Origin: Pseudomonas taetrolens
GTDB taxonomy: Bacteria > Pseudomonadota > Gammaproteobacteria > Pseudomonadales > Pseudomonadaceae
Assembly: GCF_900475285.1 (NCBI RefSeq)
Contig: NZ_LS483370.1
Coordinates: 1,750,001-1,814,000 of the forward strand
Direction: 5' to 3'
Length of the DNA: 64,000 nucleotides
Part shown: piece by piece, positions 48,941 to 55,619 of the stretch
Position numbering within the stretch: the stretch's first letter is position 1
Layout: the number at the start of each line of letters is the position of its first letter
The notes under the pieces: generated by a model
The model's database searches: none
Told to the model about the DNA's origin: nothing
The model's input: only the letters and a program-made list of their open reading frames with translations
Program-made: the position numbers and the translations under genes

Positions 48941-49083
48941 TCTGCAGCCTCTGTTTTATATTTTTTACGAGTGCCGCCGATGCTACCTGAGTTGAAATCC
49001 CCCCGCCAGCCACCCCGGACGACGCTTTTTTGCCTATCAAATAAAAAATTCGACTATTCATAGGGTTAGCTGCAAAAAAGGTG

Positions 49084-49111
49084 TTGACACCCCTCCGCAA
49101 ATCTATAGAAT
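49084..49111 (+). promoter_or_regulatory. Promoter of tRNA-Val
   Basis: TTGACA (49084-49089), a 16-base spacer and TAGAAT (49106-49111), followed by a GC-rich discriminator GCGACCCC, 14 bases before the tRNA. Fits a stringently controlled stable-RNA promoter. Confidence 0.75.
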
Positions 49112-49124
49112 GCGACCCCACAGC

Positions 49125-49201
49125 AGGCACGTAGCTCAGTTGGTTAGAGCACCACCTTGACATGGTGGGGGTCGTTGGTTCGAGTCCAATCGCGCCTACC
49201 A
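49125..49201 (+). tRNA. tRNA-Val (GAC)
   Basis: 77 bases with encoded CCA. The anticodon stem CCACC/GGTGG encloses TTGACAT, anticodon GAC. The acceptor arm AGGCACG against CGCGCCT has one A-C mismatch at the fifth pair; the rest is normal. Confidence 0.93.
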
Positions 49202-49231
49202 AACAAAATCCGCTCTGCTGGGCGGTCTAGA

Positions 49232-49262
49232 AGGGCTCACCGAAAGGTGGGCCCTTTTTTGT
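49232..49262 (+). terminator. Terminator after tRNA-Val (repeat copy 1)
   Basis: GGGCTCACC-GAAA-GGTGGGCCC, a 9-base-pair stem with a tetraloop, then TTTTTT. A degraded copy with the same downstream TTTTGTTGTCT lies at 51489. Confidence 0.9.
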
Positions 49263-49379
49263 TGTCTTGGATTTCATGCAGAACGTTCACAAAATATCGG
49301 GTTCGTTCACACAGGGCAATGTGAATGCCGTTGAAAGGTGTTTTGAGTATGGCGAGGCGGCTGAATTAAGGTGGGATGG

Positions 49380-49429
49380 TGTGAGTAAGCACGTCCGATG
49401 TAATGCGGTAAGCTGGATTCTTACTCACA
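49380..49429. promoter_or_regulatory. Perfect 10-base inverted repeat before an unknown gene
   Basis: TGTGAGTAAG (49380-49389) and CTTACTCACA (49420-49429) are exact inverted copies 30 bases apart, ending at the ribosome site of the gene at 49442. It could be an operator pair or an RNA stem that presents or hides the ribosome site. Confidence 0.6.
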
Positions 49430-49441
49430 AGGATGTATCGC

Positions 49442-49861
49442 ATGAAGCCTCCCTCAGATCTTAAGATTCTCGACGTAATCTACAAGCTGTACTACGACGA
49501 GTTTCAGAGCTTCACACAGGAGCCCGACGTTCAAAACGGTCGGGTGGGTAAAATTCATGTGCCCATCGACTGTAAGATGATTGCTAGGGAGTTGGGCGTG
49601 GATAGTGACATCGTTTTTGGAAGGCTCTACTACCACTTGGAGGAGAGGTACGGCTATAAAAGAGAAGGTGGTAGCAGGGTCGCATTCTTCTCGTTGGGTG
49701 TAGGGGTTGACAGGCACTGCGTAAACTTCCCGCTTCTTGCATCTGTGCTTGCGGGGTTGCAAGAGGAAAACAGCAAATTCCAATGGGCGACCGTCTTGTC
49801 CGCAATAGCCCTCCTGATCTCAATCGTAGTGCCGTTAGTTGACATGTTGCTGAGCAAGTAG
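49442..49861 (+). CDS. Unknown protein with C-terminal membrane anchor
   Basis: 139 residues. Soluble N-terminal part with a winged-helix-like region (DCKMIARELGVDSDIVFGRLYYHLEE by parts, about 43-68) and a C-terminal membrane helix (TVLSAIALLISIVVPLVDML). The HTH-like part plus tail anchor could mean a membrane-tied regulator or an accessory defence or stress protein; I do not recognise the family. I chose ATG 49442, eight bases after AAGGA. Codon use is AT-richer than in the neighbouring core genes, which suggests transfer. Confidence 0.6.
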   Translation: MKPPSDLKILDVIYKLYYDEFQSFTQEPDVQNGRVGKIHVPIDCKMIARELGVDSDIVFGRLYYHLEERYGYKREGGSRVAFFSLGVGVDRHCVNFPLLASVLAGLQEENSKFQWATVLSAIALLISIVVPLVDMLLSK

Positions 49862-50044
49862 TGAGTGCGTGGCGGTGCGATCTGTCTGGAGTTGGTTTCA
49901 GTAGGGAGAATTAGCATTCTCAGCTTTTGCACTTGTAGTTTCGGCGTGCCTGAACTGAAAGAGTTGGATGGGTAGCCGGTACTCCTGCAGACCCTACTTT
50001 GGGTGGCCTTGTGGCGTTTTATAAATCACGGAGCATCATGCTGA

Positions 50045-50314
50045 ATGGAAATTGTCGTCGTAGTAATTGCAGTCGTCATTGGGCTGTTCGTGTTCAGCAT
50101 GAGCAGGGGCAAAAAGGCAGTACGTGCTTATGTCTACTTGGCTTCACGAAGTGATGGCGCAAGCGAGGTAGAGGCGAACCTAATTGCATCACGGATTGAT
50201 ACTCATAGAGCTGGTCAGCTAAACGACGCAATGCTTATGTTCAATCGTCAGTGCTACAACGGTAAGCAGTTGGCAATGATTTCGGATGCAAGGCTTGATG
50301 GGTTCAACGGGTAG
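50045..50314 (+). CDS. Small membrane-anchored protein, unknown
   Basis: 89 residues: an N-terminal membrane helix (IVVVVIAVVIGLFVFSM) and a short soluble domain. The ribosome site is poor (GGAG 12 bases upstream), so expression is uncertain. Codon use is AT-rich, as in the rest of the 49.3-51.4 kb segment. No family recognised. Confidence 0.45.
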   Translation: MEIVVVVIAVVIGLFVFSMSRGKKAVRAYVYLASRSDGASEVEANLIASRIDTHRAGQLNDAMLMFNRQCYNGKQLAMISDARLDGFNG

Positions 50315-50466
50315 ATTGAAGGAGCTGTGCGAGGTGCTGTGCACAGAATTGCACCGCTTGATGTAGTGTGGCCTCTAGCGTCTTGCACTCGGCTGAGTGT
50401 GTAGCGTGATGCTTGGTCAATCATAACTGCCAGCAGCATGAGAAACTCACTCATAAGGGATTCAGC

Positions 50467-50838
50467 ATGAAGGCATGGATTGGGGCTATTGCACTGGTTG
50501 GGCTGTTGGCAAGCGGCAGTGCTGTGGCCTTGGACGGAAATGGGCTGCTTAGTGCTTGTTAAACGACAATTAGGTATTCCGACGGTGCCAAGGATGTATC
50601 TCCTTTCGATGTGGGTCAGTGCACTGGCATCGTTGAGGGTGTAGAGGGAGCAGTAATCATATTGAATGATTCGGTAAAGCCAGGCATGAAAACCTGCTAC
50701 CCAGCCAATGGAACTACAAATATCCAGAAAGCAAGGATCGTTGTGAAGTACATGCTGGAACACCCAGACCAACTACATCTTCCTGCGGCAGCCCTAACTT
50801 TAATCGCCTATGCGGGTGCATTTCCCTGCAAGAAGTAA
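50467..50838 (+). pseudogene. Rap1a/Tai-like secreted protein with an in-frame TAA
   Basis: Starting at 50467 after AAGGGATT, the frame encodes a signal peptide (MKAWIGAIALVGLLASGSAVA) and continues DGNGLLSAC, then TAA at 50560-50562, and runs on in the same frame to 50838 with a coherent Rap1a/Tai-like sequence (QCTGIVEGVEG, TCYPANG, YMLEHPDQLHLPAA, FPCKK). A CAA glutamine codon turned TAA is the simplest cause. Family members include immunity proteins against type VI amidase effectors; the conserved Cys residues are all kept. Probably a recent pseudogene. Confidence 0.75.
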
Positions 50839-50901
50839 CGAATTCACGGAGTCCATTCTCGTAGTTATGTGGATGATGGTTGAGGGGCAGAGATATGCTG
50901 A

Positions 50902-51453
50902 GTGAATCGCCCCGGTTTTGCGGACTGGGAATATGCTTTCATTGCTGGAACCGGGTCCCCGTTTTACGGGATCGACGTCAGGTTTTTTGCTGCTGCTACG
51001 GGACAGATCCACTCGCAGGGCGGGTTGGCTGTCACGATCGATAGCAGCTTGCAACAATGCCTGGACTGGAAACCGGACGTTGCTGTCGTTATTGGAGCAA
51101 TGGTCTGGGAAAGTGCAGAAGCCCCGGATATTCGAGATTTTCTGCATGCTTGCCGTTCACGTGGAGCGACACTTGCCGGTATCTGCGGGGGAACGTTGGC
51201 GCTTGCGAGGGCCGGTCTTCTCGACACGATTCCTCATACCTCGAACAGCGCTGACTTCTTACAAGAGAATGCCGCAGGTTATGCAGGGCACGCGTTTTAT
51301 CGAAACAGTTCTGTAGCGGTGGTTGCAGACCGCATCATAACTGCTCCAGGCCCTGCACCCGTTAGCTTCACCTGCGCAGTATTCGAAGCTGCCGGGCTGT
51401 CGTCAGAGATCATTTCTCAGTTCAGGTCAATGTTGGCAGCGGAACATGTGTAA
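50902..51453 (+). CDS. DJ-1/PfpI family protein, 5'-truncated
   Basis: 183-residue class I glutamine-amidotransferase-like protein with the nucleophile Cys in LAGICGGTLALARAG (about 98) and the conserved Glu in FADWEYAFIA. The usual first beta strand of about 10 residues before GFADWE is missing: the frame has a TGA directly before the GTG at 50902 and no ribosome site at correct spacing. The gene is therefore probably truncated at its 5' end, though the rest is intact. It lies at the right end of the AT-rich mini-island. Confidence 0.7.
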   Translation: MNRPGFADWEYAFIAGTGSPFYGIDVRFFAAATGQIHSQGGLAVTIDSSLQQCLDWKPDVAVVIGAMVWESAEAPDIRDFLHACRSRGATLAGICGGTLALARAGLLDTIPHTSNSADFLQENAAGYAGHAFYRNSSVAVVADRIITAPGPAPVSFTCAVFEAAGLSSEIISQFRSMLAAEHV

Positions 51454-51488
51454 CTGCTTGCTCCCGTAAAAATAGCCGATCAGGTGAT

Positions 51489-51522
51489 GCTCACCGCAAG
51501 GTGGGCCATTTTTGTTGTCTGG
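51489..51522 (+). repeat. Degraded copy of the tRNA-Val terminator (repeat copy 2)
   Basis: GCTCACCGCAAGGTGGGCC followed by ATTTTTGTTGTCTGG is almost identical to the segment after tRNA-Val at 49235-49270. The stem is partly kept (7 pairs, one G-T). The two copies frame 2.2 kb of AT-richer DNA. Confidence 0.7.
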
Positions 51523-51677
51523 CCAAACTCTCCGGTGACATTGATCCGTAGCCAGGCTTGGCACTGCACAAATCGTTGGCACGTTGTGATGGCCGCTTGC
51601 CGGGGTTAAAGGCCTCGGCGCTCCTCTCGTCGTAATCTCTGACAGAAATATTGACCAGAATCTTCCTACGCCGTTAA

Positions 51678-51693
51678 CTGTATATTCATACAG
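51678..51693 (+). promoter_or_regulatory. LexA (SOS) box for umuDC
   Basis: CTGTATATTCATACAG matches the gamma-proteobacterial LexA consensus CTGT-N8-ACAG exactly. It lies 20 bases before the umuD start, so LexA binding would block transcription until DNA damage. Confidence 0.95.
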
Positions 51694-51712
51694 TTTAATG
51701 AAGGCGTGCGTC

Positions 51713-52141
51713 ATGAGCTTCACACTTTTGGGTCCTCTTGCTGAAGGCGGGATAGGCTTGCCGCTGTGCTCGTTCAAGATTCCGGCCGGTTTCCCGTCTC
51801 CCGCTGCGGATCACATTGAGCAGGTCATTTCCCTGGACCAGGTGTTTAACGTGCGTGCGCCGCATGTCTATCTCGCGTCAATTGACGGCGACAGCATGCA
51901 AGGGATCGGGATTTTTTCAGGTGATCTGGCGGTCATTGATCGCTCTATTGAGCCCGCTCACGGTCATGTTGTGGTGGCGCTGTTGAACAATGATCCGATC
52001 TGCAAGCGTCTGTGCATGCGCGGGAAGGATGTGATCCTCAAGTCTGAAAACGCCCAATACCCGGACAGGCACATCATGGAAGGCGACGATCTGTCGATCT
52101 GGGGTGTGGTGACTTACAGCGTGCGCAGCCATGGTCATTAA
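51713..52141 (+). CDS. umuD: UmuD, SOS mutagenesis auto-cleaving subunit
   Basis: 142-residue S24-family protein. The catalytic Ser is in DGDSMQGIGIF (about 63) and the Lys in CKRLCMRGKD (about 99); the expected cleavage region is near PAGFPSPA (about 24-31). RecA filaments trigger self-cleavage to UmuD', which joins UmuC in error-prone DNA polymerase V. I chose ATG 51713 after GAAGG; ATG 51698 would lie almost inside the LexA box spacing. Overlaps umuC by 11 bases. Confidence 0.93.
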   Translation: MSFTLLGPLAEGGIGLPLCSFKIPAGFPSPAADHIEQVISLDQVFNVRAPHVYLASIDGDSMQGIGIFSGDLAVIDRSIEPAHGHVVVALLNNDPICKRLCMRGKDVILKSENAQYPDRHIMEGDDLSIWGVVTYSVRSHGH

Positions 52142-53411
52142 GCCCAAGCCGGTTTTCGCACTGATTGACTGCAACTGCTTCTATGCCAGCTGCGAGCGTG
52201 TCTTCCGGCCTGACCTGGCCAAAGTCCCGATCGTGGTGCTGAGTAACAACGACGGCTGTGTGATCGCGCGCAGTTATGACGCCAAGCAGCATATCAAAAT
52301 GGGCGAACCCTATTTTCAGATCAAGCATCGTCTAGAGGGGTTGGGGATCGTTGCGTTTTCATCGAACTATGCGCTGTATGGGGACATGAGCGAGCGCGTC
52401 ATGAGCCTGATTGAGTCAATGGTGCCGGCGGTTGAGGTTTACAGCATCGATGAGGCGTTTGCTGACCTGACCGGGATTGCGGATGTCGGTGCAATGGGCC
52501 GGCAGTTACGCGCCAACATTATCAAGTACACCGGCATTCCTGTAGGGGTCGGTATCGGCCACACCAAGACGCTGGCCAAACTCGCCAATTACACTGCCAA
52601 GCGTCTCCAGACTCATACGGGAGGGGTGGTGAATCTCTGCGGCGACCATGAGCGCGACTGGGTGTTGCGCAATACGGCGGTGTCCGAGGTGTGGGGGGTA
52701 GGGCGGCGAATGGTGGTTCACTTTGAAAACATGGGCATCCGCACCGCCATGGACCTGGCCAAAACGGATCCGTGGACACTGCGCAAGAAGTTCAGCGTGG
52801 TCGTGGAGAAAACGGCACGAGAATTATCAGGGACGCCATGCCTGGAGCTGGACGAACCTGATCCGCCGAAGCAGGAGATCTGCTGCAGCCGCATGTTTGG
52901 CAAGCGACTGACCGAGCTGGCGCCGATCAAAGAGGCGGTGGCCACCTACATGATGCGTGCCTCTGAAAAACTCCGGGCGCAGAAGTCCTACTGCAAGAAG
53001 ATAAGGGTCAGCATCCGTACCGGCATGTTCAATCCGGACGAAGCCAAATACGCCAAAGGGGTGGTGGTGACGTTGCCGTATCCGACTGATGACGTGCGGC
53101 TGCTGACCAAGGCTGCGGTCGATGCGCTGGACCATGTCTTTCAGCAGGGGTTCAGGTACAGCAAGGCGGAGGTCCTGCTCCTGGACCTCAGGCAGCCAGG
53201 CGAATTTTCGGATGATCTGTTTGCCGTTAACCAGCCCGCTGAAGCCTCAAGGGTGATGGCGGTGCTGGACGAGATCAATGGCCGCTGGGGAAGGGGGACG
53301 CTGCGCGCCGCCAGCGTTCCAGGCAAACCGGACTGGGGCATGCGCCGGGAAATGATGAGTCAGGGCTATACCACGCGCCTGGATCAACTGTGGCGGGTTG
53401 CTTGTAATTAA
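52131..53411 (+). CDS. umuC: UmuC, catalytic subunit of DNA polymerase V
   Basis: Y-family translesion polymerase, 426 residues. Catalytic acids are in FALIDCNCFYASCERVF (Asp about 9) and YSIDEAFADLTG (Asp-Glu about 107-108). The helix-hairpin-helix region follows near VSEVWGVGRRM, and the little-finger domain covers about 240-360. Co-transcribed with umuD under the LexA box. Confidence 0.95.
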   Translation: MVIKPKPVFALIDCNCFYASCERVFRPDLAKVPIVVLSNNDGCVIARSYDAKQHIKMGEPYFQIKHRLEGLGIVAFSSNYALYGDMSERVMSLIESMVPAVEVYSIDEAFADLTGIADVGAMGRQLRANIIKYTGIPVGVGIGHTKTLAKLANYTAKRLQTHTGGVVNLCGDHERDWVLRNTAVSEVWGVGRRMVVHFENMGIRTAMDLAKTDPWTLRKKFSVVVEKTARELSGTPCLELDEPDPPKQEICCSRMFGKRLTELAPIKEAVATYMMRASEKLRAQKSYCKKIRVSIRTGMFNPDEAKYAKGVVVTLPYPTDDVRLLTKAAVDALDHVFQQGFRYSKAEVLLLDLRQPGEFSDDLFAVNQPAEASRVMAVLDEINGRWGRGTLRAASVPGKPDWGMRREMMSQGYTTRLDQLWRVACN

Positions 53412-53507
53412 GAAAAAGGTGTAATGGCCCTGCGCCCTCGGCAGACGCCATAGATTGCTGCCAGCCATCAATCTCTACGACCAGGCTGTATCCGCTGCAT
53501 TGTGGCG

Positions 53508-53536
53508 TGGCGCCCGACCATGGTCGGGCGCCATTT
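53508..53536. terminator. Perfect 26-base palindrome, bidirectional terminator
   Basis: TGGCGCCCGACCA followed directly by its reverse complement TGGTCGGGCGCCA, then TTT. It lies between the convergent umuC and monooxygenase genes, four bases from the latter's stop. Confidence 0.8.
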
Positions 53537-53539
53537 GAC

Positions 53540-55363
53540 TCAGCCAGTGTGGTGACTCTCGGCAAGGCCGTAGACGGAAGTGTCGATGTCTTCGAAGCGC
53601 GCCTTTAACTGCAGCGCCAGATACAGCGAATAATGCCGTGACTGATGCAGGTTGCCACCGTGGAACCAGAGGTTTTCCTGCTGCGTTGGCTTCCACATGT
53701 TCCGCAGTTCGCCCTCGTAGGGGCCTGGATCATTCGTGGTTCCGGAACCTAAGCCCCAACAGCGGCCGACCTTGTCAGCTACTTCCTGGGAAATCAGCTT
53801 CGCTGCCCAACCATTCATTGAGCCATAGCCCGTGGCATAGACGATCAAGTCTGCCGGGAGCCGGCTGCCATCGTTGAGTACGACGGCATCTGCTTCGATG
53901 CGCTCGACACCCAGGCCAGGCGCGCTTTTGAGTTTGATCGTGCCATTCGCGATCAGTTCTGAGGCACCGACGTCGATGTAGTAACCAGAGCCACGACGCA
54001 CGTATTTCATGAAAAGGCCAGAGTCGTCGTCACCGAAGTCGAGCATGAAGCCGGCTTTGGACAGGCGCTCGTAGAAGTCCTTGTCACGCTCCTTGATCAT
54101 GTCAAAGACTGGTTGGTGAAAGCTGGGCATCACCTTGTAGGGGATCGAGGCGAACAGCATGTCAGCCTTGTCCGTGGTCAAACCCGTCTCGAGGGCGTCT
54201 TCTGAGTAGAGCCCGCCGAAGACGAGATCCATTAAGCTGTCGGAGCGCACGATGTGGGTGCTCGAGCGTTGCACCATGGTCACCTCGGCGCCGTTCTCCA
54301 CCAAATCAGCGCAGATATCGTGAGCCGAATTGTTCGCTCCGATTACCACCGCGCGCTTGCCACTCCATGCATCTCCGCCGGGATGACGACTGGAATGATG
54401 CTGTTGGCCATTGAAAACCTCGGCCCCCGGGTAAGTAGGGATATTGGGCACGCCGGACATACCGGTGGCGAGGATCAATTGCGTAGGTTGTAAGGTGATG
54501 CGCTCGCCATCGCGCTGTACTTCAACTCTCCAGGTGCCACTGTGATTGTCAAAGCTGGCGCTCACGCATTCTGTGCGCGGCCAGTAATTGAGTTCCATGA
54601 TTTTGGTGTACATTTCCAGCCAGTCGCCAATCTGGTCTTTTGGTGTAAAGACTGGCCAGTGATCGGGGAAGGGCAGGTAAGGCATATGGTCATACCAGAC
54701 GGGGTCGTGCAGACACAGCGACTTGTAGCGGCCCCGCCACTGATCGCCAGGACGCTCAGCCTTGTCGACGATCAGGGTTGGAACGCCCATTCGCTTGAGC
54801 CGCGCGGCGAGCCCCAGCCCCCCTTGACCGCCGCCCACGATCAGGCAATAGGGTTGGGTGGTAATACCCAGCGAAGCCTCTTCATCGCGTCGGCGCTCCA
54901 GCCAGTTGCGCTTGTCAGCGTGGGCGTGACCATGACTCGCACCCATTGGGCGACGGCGGCCGCTGGGTTCTTCAAACCCTTTGAGTTCGCGCATGCTCGT
55001 CAGCAGCGTCCAGCACAGGCCTTCCTTGAGACGCACGTAACCTTTAGCCCGCGCCGCTTCGGTTTCCAGACTGATCCAGCCTTCGAGCACACCGTTATTC
55101 AGCGTTGCTTCACCTTCTACTTTCCACTTTTCAGGGCGAGTCTGGTCGAGGCGTGTTTCCAGCATCTCCCGGATGGCAGGCTTGTTTTCCAGGGTCACTA
55201 AGTTCCAGCTGAAAAGCAGCAGGTCACGCCAGTAACACTCTTCGGCAAATAGTTCGAGTGCACCATCCAGATCACGTTGGACGAGACGTTCGTTGAGGTT
55301 TTCGACCCAAGCCGCGAGCTGATCAGTTGGCGCTTGCAGAGGTGGTTTGATAGCGATGTTCAT
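53540..55363 (-). CDS. Flavin monooxygenase with N-terminal NTF2-like domain
   Basis: 607 residues. Residues about 1-165 look like an NTF2/SnoaL-type domain (NERLVQRDLDGALELFAEE; WKVEGEATLNNGVLEGW by parts). After about 190 comes a class B flavoprotein monooxygenase with an FAD motif GGGQGGLGLA, the FMO-like fingerprint FNGQQHHSSRHPGG, an NADPH motif VIGANNSAHDI and the ATGYGS motif. Likely inserts oxygen (Baeyer-Villiger or N/S-oxygenation); the substrate is unknown. I chose ATG 55363 after GGAGAAG; the frame is open to 55714 but has no start there. It has its own sigma54 promoter and a divergent sigma54 activator. Confidence 0.85.
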   Translation of the reverse strand: MNIAIKPPLQAPTDQLAAWVENLNERLVQRDLDGALELFAEECYWRDLLLFSWNLVTLENKPAIREMLETRLDQTRPEKWKVEGEATLNNGVLEGWISLETEAARAKGYVRLKEGLCWTLLTSMRELKGFEEPSGRRRPMGASHGHAHADKRNWLERRRDEEASLGITTQPYCLIVGGGQGGLGLAARLKRMGVPTLIVDKAERPGDQWRGRYKSLCLHDPVWYDHMPYLPFPDHWPVFTPKDQIGDWLEMYTKIMELNYWPRTECVSASFDNHSGTWRVEVQRDGERITLQPTQLILATGMSGVPNIPTYPGAEVFNGQQHHSSRHPGGDAWSGKRAVVIGANNSAHDICADLVENGAEVTMVQRSSTHIVRSDSLMDLVFGGLYSEDALETGLTTDKADMLFASIPYKVMPSFHQPVFDMIKERDKDFYERLSKAGFMLDFGDDDSGLFMKYVRRGSGYYIDVGASELIANGTIKLKSAPGLGVERIEADAVVLNDGSRLPADLIVYATGYGSMNGWAAKLISQEVADKVGRCWGLGSGTTNDPGPYEGELRNMWKPTQQENLWFHGGNLHQSRHYSLYLALQLKARFEDIDTSVYGLAESHHTG

Positions 55364-55408
55364 GGGGCTTCTCCCGTTCTTGTTGTTTTTGTAACAACTT
55401 ACCCTTGA

Positions 55409-55424
55409 GCAAGGTGCGGGCCAT
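55409..55424 (-). promoter_or_regulatory. Sigma54 (-24/-12) promoter of the monooxygenase gene
   Basis: Read on the minus strand: TGGCCCGCACCTTGCT, that is TGGCnCG-N4-TTGCT with the GG and GC dinucleotides exactly 10 bases apart, one mismatch from consensus. The transcript would begin near 55397, 35 bases before the start codon. Confidence 0.85.
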
Positions 55425-55495
55425 CTTTGCGAAAGCCCCGTTGCAGAGCCGTAGCTGCGGTATTGCTGCGGTACTGCCGAGGCTTTGAGCCGAAA

Positions 55496-55537
55496 CTCTG
55501 TCACGAATCTGAGAAGGGGGAATGACAGAGTGTCACG
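55496..55537. promoter_or_regulatory. Upstream activator palindrome for the sigma54 activator
   Basis: CTCTGTCA (55496-55503) and TGACAGAG (55523-55530) form an exact inverted repeat, with TGTCACG repeated at 55499 and 55531. It lies about 75-115 bases upstream of the -24 element, where enhancer-binding proteins usually sit, and also just before the activator gene, so self-regulation is possible. Confidence 0.65.
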
Positions 55538-55619
55538 CGGTGTTGAGAGCGCTCGTTGCAGTCTTTTCATATAAGCTGCGAACAGACCCGTGTCCTGATC
55601 GTAGCGGAGAACAAGAACA

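Noticed and set aside
49201..51522. Prophage or integrative element with integrase
   Set aside because: No integrase, transposase, phage structural or conjugation gene is present; only small genes and a repeat, so it is called a remnant island at most.
51698..51712. Upstream ATG for umuD at 51698
   Set aside because: Only five bases after the LexA box with no ribosome site; 51713 has GAAGG at good distance and gives the normal UmuD N-terminus.
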